64,000 nucleotides of DNA from Olivibacter sp. SDN3 (GTDB lineage Bacteria > Bacteroidota > Bacteroidia > Sphingobacteriales > Sphingobacteriaceae): the NCBI RefSeq assembly GCF_014334135.1, contig NZ_CP060497.1, forward strand, positions 1,054,001 through 1,118,000, in the 5' to 3' direction. This document shows, piece by piece, positions 19,186-27,544 of the stretch. The notes beneath the pieces were generated by a model, which worked only from the letters and a program-made list of their open reading frames with translations, was not told the DNA's origin and ran no database searches. Each line of letters begins with the position of its first letter. Position 1 is the stretch's first letter. The translations under genes were made by a program, and so were the position numbers.

Positions 19186-21450
19186 CTAATACACCACAAT
19201 TTCATCCGTAAATAGAAAACCCTTCATCTCGTTCTTACCTATAATTCTGATGTAACGGGCCGCGCGGCCTTTAAGGTCAAAACGAAACGTTTTGAAGCGC
19301 AATGACGAATCAGTAACCGGTACATCATTAACTACCGTTTGCAGTTCGCGAAAGTGCTTACCATCGTCCGAAGCTAATAACTTAACATTACTTGGAATGT
19401 AAACTCCGGGGCCAGCTATTTGCATAAAGCGTAGTCTTACCTGATGAAGTTCTTCCCTTCGTTCAAAATCCAAGGTAACGTCAAAGTCACCCAAAAAACC
19501 CTGCCACTCCCCATCCCCATAGCTTACTCCGCCATATTGTCCATTTAACAATGTTGAGTCAAATTTTGCAGGATATTTTTCATTCCAAGGATTATTGTAC
19601 AAAATCTTCTTACCGATACCCTTGTGTATGTCTGCGGTAAAAGTTTGCACGTTTCCAAAGCGAACAGAATCTTTAAAAATCGCGGCTTTGACTGTTGCTG
19701 TGTTAACCAAAGTGAACGGTTCTGCATACAATGTAGACATGGCGTCGGGTTCCGTTCCGTCTGTTGTATAACGAATCACCGGATTGTCTTGTTCAGAGGT
19801 TATGCTTACGATATTCTTTTTATTTTCAGCATCGAAACTTGTTGATATACGCACATCGTAAGCAGGACGATAATAATTAATCCCTAAACGCTGCATTAAC
19901 AAATAATGTTTCTGCAGCCTGTGCTGAAAATCAGGCCAATCTTTTTGATCTGGAGAGGTCCAAGCGACCTCTGCCAAAGCCAAAGCTCTCGGGAAAACCA
20001 TGTAATCTACGTGTTCCTGCGTGGATATATATTCCGTCCAAACATTAGCCTGCACGCCTAAAATATGTCCTCGCTTATCTTCTGCTATAGCTGCTGACAA
20101 TGGATTATAATTATATACCTTTTCAATAGGTAGGAACCCACCTATGGCTTCAGGTTGCCCGATAGGGTTTGTTTGATAGGAATCAAAATACAAGTATCCT
20201 CCCGGTGTCATGATCACATCATGTCCTGCATTAGCCGCTTCAATTCCTGCCTCCTCCCCCCGCCAACTCATCACAGTAGCCTCGGGAGCTATCCCTCCCT
20301 CTAATATCTCATCCCACCCAATTAGCTTCCTCCCATTATCGTTTAAAAAGGTTTCTATCTTTTTAATCGCATAACTTTGTAGCTCTTCTTCATTTTCCAG
20401 ATTATTCTCCTTAATAACTTTTTGACACTTAGCACAATTTTTCCACGCTGTTTTATCCGCTTCGTCTCCACCAATATGGATATAGGTCGAAGGGAAAATT
20501 TCAAGCACCTCCTGAAGCACACCTTCTAAGAAAGTGAAAGTTTCGTGGTTACCTATACAAAATTCAGCGTTTTTATAAGGCTCTCCCGAGCAAGAAAGAT
20601 TTGGATAAACGGCAAGCACTTCTTCACTGTGCCCCGGCATTTCTATTTCAGGTATAATATTAATGCCCTTTGAAGCAGCATAAGCCACCAACTCGCGGGC
20701 CTCTTCTTGGGTGTAAAAGCCTCCATAGGCATTAGGATCTCCCATATCAAGATATTTACGCCCATTGTTCCACCAATCTTTCCATGATGGGTAGCTGCGC
20801 CATGCCGCCTTGCTGGTGAGTTCCGGGAATTTCTTAATTTCCAATCTCCATCCTGCTCCATCTGTTAAGTGCCAATGTAAAGTATTCAATTTATACAGCG
20901 CCATTAAATCGATGTATCTTTTAAGGAAAGATAGGGGATAGAAATGACGGGAAACGTCTAACATCAGCCCTCTATAGGTAAACTGAGGTTCATCTTCAAT
21001 AAAAACGGCAGGTACTAGTCGCCCATTAGATTGTGTGAGCGCTATTTGTTCCAATGTTGCAATGCCATACAACAGCGCTTGATACTCATGTGCCGTAACA
21101 ACTATTTTATCGGTATCGACGACTAAACGATAGGCATTTTTGGGCAGGTTATCATCAGCATCGGCTTTCAATAAAAAGATACCTTGACCAGGTAATTTTT
21201 TCGTGGATTTCAGTTTATGCACTTCTCCGAAATCAATATAGGGATGTGCGCGCAAAAGTTCTGCAGACTCGTGGAAGTCTATACTTGCATATACTTCGGC
21301 CTGTTCAGGGTAGTTAAAGTAGCCCGCCTTTTCTTGAATATGTGTCGGCTTTGGAATTATTGCCAGACTATCCTGCGCGCGTGTGCGCATAGGAAGGCAA
21401 AATAAAAGCAAAAGGGATACCATGGTAGAGAACTTCATCTTTTCCATCAT
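19186..21450 (-). CDS. Beta-N-acetylhexosaminidase, GH20
   Basis: This is a secreted or periplasmic exo-hexosaminidase that removes terminal GlcNAc/GalNAc from chitin fragments, glycans or peptidoglycan. The 754 residues comprise a signal peptide (MMEKMKFSTMVSLLLLFCLPMRTRAQ), a GH20b N-terminal domain to about 150 and the GH20 barrel with its catalytic pair D329-E330 in HIGGDEAD. After the barrel come a chitobiase-type C-terminal segment (VIRYTTDGTEPD) and a final F5/8 C-like carbohydrate-binding part (about 620-750). Two ATGs are adjacent at 21450 and 21447. A TACCTTTG box 29 nt upstream suggests its own promoter right behind trmB. Confidence 0.93.
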   Translation of the reverse strand: MMEKMKFSTMVSLLLLFCLPMRTRAQDSLAIIPKPTHIQEKAGYFNYPEQAEVYASIDFHESAELLRAHPYIDFGEVHKLKSTKKLPGQGIFLLKADADDNLPKNAYRLVVDTDKIVVTAHEYQALLYGIATLEQIALTQSNGRLVPAVFIEDEPQFTYRGLMLDVSRHFYPLSFLKRYIDLMALYKLNTLHWHLTDGAGWRLEIKKFPELTSKAAWRSYPSWKDWWNNGRKYLDMGDPNAYGGFYTQEEARELVAYAASKGINIIPEIEMPGHSEEVLAVYPNLSCSGEPYKNAEFCIGNHETFTFLEGVLQEVLEIFPSTYIHIGGDEADKTAWKNCAKCQKVIKENNLENEEELQSYAIKKIETFLNDNGRKLIGWDEILEGGIAPEATVMSWRGEEAGIEAANAGHDVIMTPGGYLYFDSYQTNPIGQPEAIGGFLPIEKVYNYNPLSAAIAEDKRGHILGVQANVWTEYISTQEHVDYMVFPRALALAEVAWTSPDQKDWPDFQHRLQKHYLLMQRLGINYYRPAYDVRISTSFDAENKKNIVSITSEQDNPVIRYTTDGTEPDAMSTLYAEPFTLVNTATVKAAIFKDSVRFGNVQTFTADIHKGIGKKILYNNPWNEKYPAKFDSTLLNGQYGGVSYGDGEWQGFLGDFDVTLDFERREELHQVRLRFMQIAGPGVYIPSNVKLLASDDGKHFRELQTVVNDVPVTDSSLRFKTFRFDLKGRAARYIRIIGKNEMKGFLFTDEIVVY

Positions 21451-21478
21451 GTTTGTTTTAAATTAAGATCTGACCTTA

Positions 21479-21486
21479 CAAAGGTA
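21479..21486 (-). promoter_or_regulatory. -7 box upstream of the GH20 gene
   Basis: The minus strand reads TACCTTTG 28 nt before the ATG, in the 39-nt gap after trmB. No TTG at ideal spacing was found, so this is a moderate call. Confidence 0.4.
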
Positions 21487-21489
21487 AAC

Positions 21490-22146
21490 TTATTGCCCGG
21501 TAAAAGAAAACTTCAGGTAATTGATGTTCTTATCATGTGCTAGATATTTCTTTTCATAGTAAGTTTTGATAGCCAGAACATCGTCGATTAAATCGGAGCG
21601 GTACAAGTCCTCCGTCTTACTATGAACAGATAATTTCCATTCTAGTATTTTATGGTGCGTATAAGCGTGCAGGCCATCATTATCCGTTTTGAGATTAACA
21701 AATCCACCATCTTTAAGAACAATGTTATATTTTTCCAAAAACTTATCAGACGTAAGCCTTTTTTTTTCTCTGCTCAACTGTGGTTGTGGATCAGGAAAAG
21801 TAATCCAGATTTCGTCAATTTCCCCTGACGCAAAATACTCGAGCAGCGTCTCGATCTGTATCCGTAAAAAAGCAACATTCGAAATACCTTCTTCCAATGC
21901 TGTTTTAGCTCCTCTCCAAATGCGATTACCTTTATAGTCTATCCCTATAAAATTCTTCTCGGGAAAAAGTTTAGCAAGGTTTACCGTATATTCTCCTTTG
22001 CCACACGCAAGTTCAAGCACCACAGGCCAATCATTTCCAAAATGTTTCTTTGCCCACCCCCCTTTCATTACCTTTCCTTCATCCAATTGTAATACGTTGG
22101 CAAACGTTGCAATCTCGGCAAATTTTCTTAATTTATCTTTTCCCAT
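21490..22146 (-). CDS. trmB: tRNA (guanine-N7-)-methyltransferase
   Basis: This SAM-dependent enzyme makes m7G46 in the variable loop of tRNA. The 218 residues match the family. Motifs are VVLELACGKGEYTVNLA (SAM loop), FIGIDYKGNRIWRGAK, the diagnostic EIWITFPDPQP, and LKTDNDGLHAY near the C-terminus. The start at 22146 sits 7 nt after a TAAGTTTG promoter box, fixing the ATG and implying a nearly leaderless mRNA. Confidence 0.95.
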   Translation of the reverse strand: MGKDKLRKFAEIATFANVLQLDEGKVMKGGWAKKHFGNDWPVVLELACGKGEYTVNLAKLFPEKNFIGIDYKGNRIWRGAKTALEEGISNVAFLRIQIETLLEYFASGEIDEIWITFPDPQPQLSREKKRLTSDKFLEKYNIVLKDGGFVNLKTDNDGLHAYTHHKILEWKLSVHSKTEDLYRSDLIDDVLAIKTYYEKKYLAHDKNINYLKFSFTGQ

Positions 22147-22153
22147 TTCCCGG

Positions 22154-22184
22154 CAAACTTAGATAAAATGCCTTTTTTTCACAA
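22154..22184 (-). promoter_or_regulatory. Promoter of trmB
   Basis: On the minus strand, TTG (22184-22182) and TAAGTTTG (22161-22154) are separated by 20 bp, a full Bacteroidota -33/-7 pair. The -7 box ends 7 nt before the ATG. Confidence 0.65.
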
Positions 22185-22201
22185 GTGTCCATTTCTTTTG
22201 G

Positions 22202-22280
22202 CGTTCAAGCTTCCGTCATTAAATGACGGAGGTATATGCAATATGCAAACCCGCATATACCGGCAAAGCCAGCTTGAACG
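22202..22280. repeat. 79-bp cloverleaf-forming palindromic element
   Basis: The outer arms CGTTCAAGCT (22202-22211) and AGCTTGAACG (22271-22280) are a perfect 10-bp inverted repeat. The whole interior is filled by three abutting hairpins: TCCGTCATT/AATGACGGA (22212-22230, 1-nt centre), GGTATATGC/GCATATACC (22231-22261, 13-nt loop) and GGC-AAA-GCC (22262-22270). No base is left unpaired at the junction. It is not a tRNA. It may be a REP-like palindromic element, a mobile-element end or a structured RNA. Confidence 0.8.
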
Positions 22281-22385
22281 AAATTGAAATGAACACCGAT
22301 GAAAAAAGTGGTTTATTCGCGGTGCTTTGCTTTCTTGGGAACTCATGATTGCTTTGCAATTATTGATCTCTCATCTACCTTCTAG

Positions 22386-22409
22386 AGCTTTCATCTATAG
22401 ATGAAAGCT
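22386..22409. repeat. 24-bp perfect palindrome
   Basis: The half-site AGCTTTCATCTA is followed directly by its reverse complement, with no spacer. The right half also pairs with sequence near 22448-22455, so two alternative structures compete. Confidence 0.85.
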
Positions 22410-22455
22410 GCATGAGCTGCCGAATATGCATACTCCAGCTCATGCAAGCTTCATC
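22400..22455. repeat. Long imperfect inverted repeat
   Basis: TGCATGAGCTG (22409-22419) pairs perfectly with CAGCTCATGCA (22436-22446). The stem extends outwards as GATGAA(A)GC against GCTTCATC with single-base bulges, giving about 19 pairs around a 16-nt loop. Confidence 0.8.
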
Positions 22456-22491
22456 GCCTTTAAAAACAGTTATATCGTGGAAAAATAGTTT

Positions 22492-22499
22492 TATCTTTG
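22492..22499 (+). promoter_or_regulatory. -7 box upstream of fcl
   Basis: TATCTTTG, a full TAnnTTTG match, lies 20 nt before the GTG at 22520 and downstream of the earlier in-frame ATG at 22412. It supports the GTG start. Confidence 0.5.
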
Positions 22500-22519
22500 T
22501 ATTCTTTAACATCATAATC

Positions 22520-23449
22520 GTGGAAAAAAACGACAAAATATACATTGCTGGCCATCGAGGTATGGTAGGGTCAGCCATCCATCGTAAACTTAAAAAAGAA
22601 GGCTTTTCCAATTTTATTTTAAAAACCTCGCAAGAGTTAGACCTACGTAATCAGGACGCCGTTGCCGGTTTCTTTGCTGAGGAGAAGCCTAAATACGTTT
22701 TCCTAGCCGCGGCAAAGGTTGGGGGCATTGTTGCCAACAACACCTATCGCGCAGACTTCCTTTACGAAAACTTGGCCATCCAAAACAACGTCATCCACCA
22801 ATCTTTTCTAAATAATGTAGAAAAACTCATGTTCTTAGGCTCCAGCTGTATATATCCCAAACTAGCTCCCCAGCCATTACGTGAAGATTATTTATTAACA
22901 GGGCCCTTGGAAGAAACCAATGAGCCTTACGCTATAGCAAAAATTGCAGGCATTAAAATGTGTGATGCTTACCGGGCGCAATACGGTTGTAACTTTATTT
23001 CTGTCATGCCTACAAACCTCTATGGTTATAATGACAATTACCACCCAGAGAACTCGCACGTGTTACCTGCACTTATACGTCGTTTCCATGAAGCAAAAGT
23101 TAGTGGGTCTAATAAGGTAACCATCTGGGGTTCAGGATTTCCCCTTAGGGAGTTTTTGTTTGCTGACGACCTGGCAGATGCCTGTTTTTTTTTAATGGAG
23201 CATTATAACGATGCGCACTTAATAAATATTGGAACCGGAAGCGATATCAGTATAAAGGATTTGGCAATTCTCATAAAAAAAATTGTCGGATTCAAGGGAG
23301 AATTAGTTTTTGACACATCAAAACCTGACGGAACTCCGCGTAAATTAATGGATGTAAGTAAACTTCGTGATTTAGGTTGGCAACATAACATCGATTTAGC
23401 CAAAGGTATAACATTAGCATATGAAGACTTTAAGAAAAAGTATCTTTGA
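22520..23449 (+). CDS. fcl: GDP-L-fucose synthase
   Basis: This enzyme epimerises and reduces GDP-4-keto-6-deoxymannose to GDP-L-fucose for surface glycans. I use a GTG start at 22520, giving 309 residues and the N-terminus [20 protein letters not shown], which places the NADP loop GHRGMVGS at 11-18 as in the family. The catalytic tyrosine and lysine are Y137 and K141 in [11 protein letters not shown]. Other family stretches are [35 protein letters not shown] (partial motif) and [15 protein letters not shown]-mannose 4,6-dehydratase (gmd), its usual neighbour, is absent here. It is flanked upstream by unusual palindromes. Confidence 0.93.
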   Translation: MEKNDKIYIAGHRGMVGSAIHRKLKKEGFSNFILKTSQELDLRNQDAVAGFFAEEKPKYVFLAAAKVGGIVANNTYRADFLYENLAIQNNVIHQSFLNNVEKLMFLGSSCIYPKLAPQPLREDYLLTGPLEETNEPYAIAKIAGIKMCDAYRAQYGCNFISVMPTNLYGYNDNYHPENSHVLPALIRRFHEAKVSGSNKVTIWGSGFPLREFLFADDLADACFFLMEHYNDAHLINIGTGSDISIKDLAILIKKIVGFKGELVFDTSKPDGTPRKLMDVSKLRDLGWQHNIDLAKGITLAYEDFKKKYL

Positions 23450-23493
23450 CTTTTACTATATAAATAAAGATCAATTTACAGCAGCAAAGTAAG

Positions 23494-24951
23494 CTACCAC
23501 TTCCAATCGCCAGAAATACGCAAAGCTTCTTCCAGATTATTTTTGATCATAAGATCTTTAACTTCCTCATCGGATAGTTTCTTCGCTGTGATCTTCCCGG
23601 CATTTGCTAGCCCAAAAGCCAGCATAGCATTAAACCTTACCGTATTTTTTATTCCGTTTTTATCTACAAGGTCGAAACTATCACAGTCGGCATGATAGCA
23701 ATTAAGCACATCTTTACTTAAATAACTATCGCCGCCACCACCCGTAGGTATTCCTTCCAGCATAAAGGGCTGATGATCACTGTGCAATCCCGCTCTTGCT
23801 TCAAAGTTATTTTTAAATGTCGTATCTATTGATTTCACCTCTGCGCCGATCGATTCAAACAGGGCTCTACTCTCCTCGGTACTAGCCTGAAAGCTTTTCG
23901 GGTCATTGGTCATATCGTAGTTCAGCATATATTTAATATGATCAATACTTTTATCAGCAATGGCTCGCTCAACGTAAGCCTTTGATCCCAATAACCCTTC
24001 TTCCTCTCCCATAAACAACACAAACTCTATTGTTCTTTTCGGTCTAACATCAAGTTTTTTTAAGGTACGCGCCATATCTATCACGGCAAAAGACCCTATC
24101 CCATTATCAATTGCACCCGTAGCTAAGTCCCAACTATCCAAATGCCCACCTATCACAATTTTCTCGTCAGGTAACCCATCTCCTTTTATCCGTGCTACTA
24201 CATTCCTTGCAGTAATTTTACCGGCATGATTAGTCATATCTATTGCAGCGGTTAACTGATCTTTACCAACAAGGTTCTCCTTAAGCGCAAGCCCATCTTC
24301 CAATCCGATACAGATGGCCGGTATTGGTATTAAAGATCCTGTTACAGAGGCTGTACCTGTTAACAAAACTCCCCCAGGAACGGTATTGTATAAAATCACT
24401 CCTTTTGCGCCGTACTTTATAGCCAAGGCCGTTTTTTCCGAACGGTGGAGATTTTTCGTACCCTCTTTTGCATCAGGCAAAACACCTAGGTAGGCTAATA
24501 CAATTTTATCTTTTGCTTTCTCCACATCGGCCAGATAGTCTGCTTCCGTCCCACTTCCCATATCAACTATATCTCCTGTTAAACTTACTTTTTCAGGAGA
24601 GTGCGCTAAAGAGACTGCTTTTATCTCTTCAAAATCACCACTCCCTTTTTTAATCTTAAAACGGAGCGACTCCCTACTCCAACTATCCGCCATAAAAGGT
24701 TGAAAGGTTACTTCATCTAAACCGTAAGATTGAAGCAAATCATATGCGTACTGCTCGGCCTTTTGACCATTTTCTGAACCCGTAAGCCGATGACCGATCT
24801 GTTCGGTTGCATTTTTTAGATTATTATAGGCTTCGGTATTATGGAGAACGTCTTGATTGATAAGATTAAATATCTCCTTGCTATTTTCAGGAGTTTGTGC
24901 AGTAACTTTTAAGCAAAATAAGATAGCTAGGGCGAGCGCAAATTTATTCAT
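23494..24951 (-). CDS. Secreted M28-family zinc aminopeptidase/carboxypeptidase with PA domain
   Basis: The 485-residue protein has a signal peptide (MNKFALALAILFCLKVTAQ). A protease-associated domain (about 110-240) is inserted before the catalytic part. The two-zinc M28 site shows GGHLDSWD (H270, D272), AIDNGIGS (Asp), FMGEEEGLLGS (Glu pair), NYDMTND (Asp) and the final HSDHQPF (His). It resembles plasma glutamate carboxypeptidase-type enzymes that release amino acids from peptides in the periplasm. The ATG at 24951 is preferred; the TTG two codons upstream lies inside a TAAGTTTG promoter box. It is convergent with fcl. Confidence 0.92.
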   Translation of the reverse strand: MNKFALALAILFCLKVTAQTPENSKEIFNLINQDVLHNTEAYNNLKNATEQIGHRLTGSENGQKAEQYAYDLLQSYGLDEVTFQPFMADSWSRESLRFKIKKGSGDFEEIKAVSLAHSPEKVSLTGDIVDMGSGTEADYLADVEKAKDKIVLAYLGVLPDAKEGTKNLHRSEKTALAIKYGAKGVILYNTVPGGVLLTGTASVTGSLIPIPAICIGLEDGLALKENLVGKDQLTAAIDMTNHAGKITARNVVARIKGDGLPDEKIVIGGHLDSWDLATGAIDNGIGSFAVIDMARTLKKLDVRPKRTIEFVLFMGEEEGLLGSKAYVERAIADKSIDHIKYMLNYDMTNDPKSFQASTEESRALFESIGAEVKSIDTTFKNNFEARAGLHSDHQPFMLEGIPTGGGGDSYLSKDVLNCYHADCDSFDLVDKNGIKNTVRFNAMLAFGLANAGKITAKKLSDEEVKDLMIKNNLEEALRISGDWKW

Positions 24952-24954
24952 GCA

Positions 24955-24962
24955 CAAACTTA
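24955..24962 (-). promoter_or_regulatory. -7 box directly before the M28 peptidase gene (leaderless)
   Basis: The minus strand reads TAAGTTTG, then TGC, then ATG, leaving only 3 nt between the box and the start codon. The mRNA would begin at or inside the start codon region. No TTG at ideal spacing is seen. Confidence 0.4.
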
Positions 24963-25028
24963 GATAAACTTTCTTTTATATGAAAGCTTATCTGCAATAC
25001 CTACGAAAGAATAAACACTAGCTGCTGT

Positions 25029-26228
25029 TTATATCACTCTACATAGCAGTCCTTTTAAATATTCTCCTTCAGGAAATGAAGCTCTTACCGGGTGGTCTTC
25101 TGGTTGAGCAAACTGCCTAATAAATTGTATTTCCTTTCCTGCGTCCAGCGCTGCCCAAGCCAATATCTGCTTAAACGTATTTATATCCATTGCTCCCGAA
25201 CAAGAAAAAGTAGCAAGTAACCCACCACCTTTCAGCAAGAGCAACCCCAGTCTATTCAGCTCCTTATAAGCTCTGGCCGCCTTATTGAGGCTACTTCTAG
25301 TGGGTGCATATTTTGGAGGGTCTAAAACAATCATATCAAAAGTATCGCCGTTATCTCGAAACTTCTTTAATTGTTTATTAACATCGGCCTGAAAAGCGGT
25401 ATACTTATTTTGCTCAAATTGATTCAAGTGCATATTTTGATTAAGTGTCTCGATAGCTAAGGCTGAGCTATCAACACAATATACTTCAGCGGCCCCCATT
25501 TTAAGTGCATTTAAGCTAAATCCACCCGAGTAGCAAAAGCAGTCTAATAGCCGTTTATTATGTACGTAATTGGCCACTAACAATCGGTTGTCACGTTGAT
25601 CACAATAAAAGCCCGATTTTTGTCCTTCAGCTATATTAATCTTATACCGTATATCATTTTCATACACCTCCACAAATGTCGGAGGATGTTCTCCAAGTAG
25701 CACACCACCTTCAACGTCGAGCCCTTCATGTGCTCGGGCTGTTGTTTCGTGGCGCTGATAAATACCTTTAGGTTTCAACAAGCTACCCAACTCATCCACT
25801 ATTACCGCTTTTACCCGTTCAATTCCAGCGGTTAACACCTGTAGTGAGATAAAATCGCCGAAACGATCAGCAATCAGTCCGGGCAAAAAGTCAGCTTCAC
25901 TAAATATCAATCGTGCTGTATTTGTTTTACCATCAGCAAATATCATGTCACGGGCCGCTACGGCCGTCCGTACTCTTTTCCTCCACCAATCATCATCAAT
26001 TTCATTGTTTGGGCTCCATTCCAGTAGGCGTACAGCAACCCGTGATTCGCCGCTATAACAACCATAGGCAATAAATTCCCGTTTGATTGTTAACACCATC
26101 ACGATATCACCATTTTCCGGAATACCGCTTATCTGGTCTATAGCACCAGAAAACACCCAAGGATGTATTTGCCATGCAGCCTTATCTTTTCCTTTTTTTA
26201 ATATAATTTCAATCATCGTTTCTTTCAT
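25029..26228 (-). CDS. rlmI: Class I SAM-dependent rRNA methyltransferase, RlmI type
   Basis: The family methylates 23S rRNA cytosine (m5C1962 in E. coli). The 399 residues contain an N-terminal PUA domain (about 5-85, IEIILKKGKDKAAWQIHPWVFSGAI), a central EEHEE-like domain, and the Rossmann methyltransferase domain. The last has RLLDCFCYSGGFSLNALKMGA (SAM loop), VDSSALAIETLNQN and the catalytic-loop motif LDPPKYAP. ATGs at 26228 and 26216 are both possible starts. A TACTTTTG box lies at 26327-26334. Confidence 0.88.
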   Translation of the reverse strand: MKETMIEIILKKGKDKAAWQIHPWVFSGAIDQISGIPENGDIVMVLTIKREFIAYGCYSGESRVAVRLLEWSPNNEIDDDWWRKRVRTAVAARDMIFADGKTNTARLIFSEADFLPGLIADRFGDFISLQVLTAGIERVKAVIVDELGSLLKPKGIYQRHETTARAHEGLDVEGGVLLGEHPPTFVEVYENDIRYKINIAEGQKSGFYCDQRDNRLLVANYVHNKRLLDCFCYSGGFSLNALKMGAAEVYCVDSSALAIETLNQNMHLNQFEQNKYTAFQADVNKQLKKFRDNGDTFDMIVLDPPKYAPTRSSLNKAARAYKELNRLGLLLLKGGGLLATFSCSGAMDINTFKQILAWAALDAGKEIQFIRQFAQPEDHPVRASFPEGEYLKGLLCRVI

Positions 26229-26326
26229 TATCTGCGGTAAAATAATAGCGACAGATTACACAGCATGGCACCCGCAAAACAACCTATTGAATATTTTATT
26301 ATCTGTCCAGTTTCTTATCGTCGCAG

Positions 26327-26334
26327 CAAAAGTA
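26327..26334 (-). promoter_or_regulatory. -7 box upstream of the RlmI-like gene
   Basis: The minus strand reads TACTTTTG about 99 nt before the start, in the divergent gap shared with the sigma-factor gene. Confidence 0.35.
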
Positions 26335-26379
26335 AATAATTATTGAAAAAAACATTTCTTTGCAACATCTCAAAAAACC

Positions 26380-26955
26380 TTGCGTCTATTAGTAAAGAAA
26401 CTAAAGAGTATTTTGGAAGTTACTTACAGCGATCCGCACGAACAACTGATTGCCGATTGTAAGCTGGGCAATCGACAGGCGCAATTCAAATTATACAAGC
26501 TTTATTCTAAAGCGATGTATAATACTGCGTTGCGTATTGTAATCGATGCGGATGAAGCTGCCGATGTTTTACAGGAGGCTTTTATTGATGCGTTTAAAAG
26601 ACTCGACAGTTTTAGACAGGAAAGTACCTTTGGTTTATGGATGAAGCAAATTGTAGTGAATAAATCCTTATCCGCATTGAGGAAGAGGAAAGTTGAATTC
26701 GAATCGTTGAGTGGCGCAGACGATATACCAACAGACGATTTAGAAGAAGAATTTTCATCGCAATTTGAGGTAGAACGCGTGCGTAAAGCAATCAACCAGT
26801 TAGCAGATGGCTACCGTGTCGTACTAAGTTTATATTTATTGGAAGGATATGACCATGAAGAAATTGCACACATCCTTAAAATAAATGAAAACACTTCCCG
26901 TAGCCAATTCTCACGGGCGAAGAAAAAGTTATTGGATATATTAAAGTACAATTAG
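26380..26955 (+). CDS. ECF RNA polymerase sigma factor
   Basis: This 191-residue (longest form) extracytoplasmic-function sigma factor has region 2 from about 30 to 100, including DADEAADVLQEAFIDAFKRL. Region 4 runs from about 135 to 190 (YRVVLSLYLLEGYDHEEIAHILKI, then SRSQFSRAKKKLL), the helix-turn-helix that reads the -35 element. There is no ATG near the conserved start. The frame opens at TTG 26380, and a second TTG at 26413 would give MEVTYSDPHEQLI, which matches the usual N-terminus better. It is followed by a probable anti-sigma gene and a DUF4097 gene, so it likely controls that envelope operon. Confidence 0.9.
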   Translation: MRLLVKKLKSILEVTYSDPHEQLIADCKLGNRQAQFKLYKLYSKAMYNTALRIVIDADEAADVLQEAFIDAFKRLDSFRQESTFGLWMKQIVVNKSLSALRKRKVEFESLSGADDIPTDDLEEEFSSQFEVERVRKAINQLADGYRVVLSLYLLEGYDHEEIAHILKINENTSRSQFSRAKKKLLDILKYN

Positions 26956-26995
26956 GCAAAATCAACCTAGAGCTCGTAAATAAAAAGGAGGAGTG

Positions 26996-27544
26996 ATGAA
27001 AGGAAATATAGAAAAATTCATTTCAGAAAACAAGAAACTGTTTGACGAAGCTGTTCCGCCGGAAAACATTTGGGGAAACATAGAGCGTTCGCTGGAGGAA
27101 AATTTTCAGCAGAAAAAAAAGAGTAAAGCACTAAAGCAGCGTACATTCATATCCATAGCGGCCATGTTCTTATTAGTCTGTACTGCTGGTATTCTATTTT
27201 ATAGAACCAACCAGTCAAACAAGCAGGACTATAGTAACATCGACCCTATCCTGGCGAAGAGACAGCTAGAGTATGCTTCGCTGGTGAATGAGAAACGTGA
27301 TGCGCTATCTGCGATGGCTGCGAACGATCCCAATCTTTATCAGGAATTTTCGGATGTCATTAACAAAATGCAAAGCAACTATAAACAACTTAAGGAAGAG
27401 ATTGCGCAAAGTCCAAATAAAGAATTAACATTGGAAGCCATGATTAATAATCTTCAAATGCAGATAGAGGTGCTGAATCAGCAGCTCGAGGTTTTGAATT
27501 ATATTCATCAACAAGAAAAAAAGACCCCTTATGAGAACATATAA
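26996..27544 (+). CDS. Probable anti-sigma factor, single-pass membrane protein
   Basis: The 182-residue protein has a cytoplasmic N-terminal part (1-49), one membrane segment (TFISIAAMFLLVCTAGILFY, about 49-68) and a periplasmic coiled-coil-like tail ending in LQMQIEVLNQQLEVLNYIHQ. The N-terminal motif NIWGNIERSLEENF is common in Bacteroidota proteins encoded after ECF sigma genes. An unusually strong ribosome binding site (AAAGGAGGAG) precedes the ATG at 26996; a GTG one codon earlier is the other option. Its 3' end overlaps the next gene by 14 nt. The role follows from context; no family-specific anti-sigma motif is certain. Confidence 0.72.
   Translation: MKGNIEKFISENKKLFDEAVPPENIWGNIERSLEENFQQKKKSKALKQRTFISIAAMFLLVCTAGILFYRTNQSNKQDYSNIDPILAKRQLEYASLVNEKRDALSAMAANDPNLYQEFSDVINKMQSNYKQLKEEIAQSPNKELTLEAMINNLQMQIEVLNQQLEVLNYIHQQEKKTPYENI

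Larger units (their letters stand above)
22281..22519. other. Hairpin-rich intergenic DNA upstream of the GDP-fucose synthase gene
   Basis: This stretch holds a small hairpin ATTGC-TTT-GCAAT (about 22349-22361), a CACCG/CGGTG pair around 22295-22325, a 24-bp perfect palindrome and a long imperfect stem (listed separately), then the fcl promoter. A reading frame continues upstream of fcl to 22412, but it runs through the palindromes and the promoter and is not treated as coding. Confidence 0.6.

Noticed and set aside
22202-22280. tRNA or tRNA-like gene, because of the cloverleaf and a GTTCAA motif
   Set aside because: The GTTCAA lies in the outer stem, not in a T-loop. There is no anticodon arm of 5 bp with a 7-nt loop, and the arm lengths (9, 9 and 3 bp) do not fit tRNA.
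22412-22519. Longer N-terminus for GDP-fucose synthase starting at 22412
   Set aside because: The extra codons run through the inverted repeats and the TATCTTTG promoter box, and the family N-terminus begins just before GHRGMVGS.
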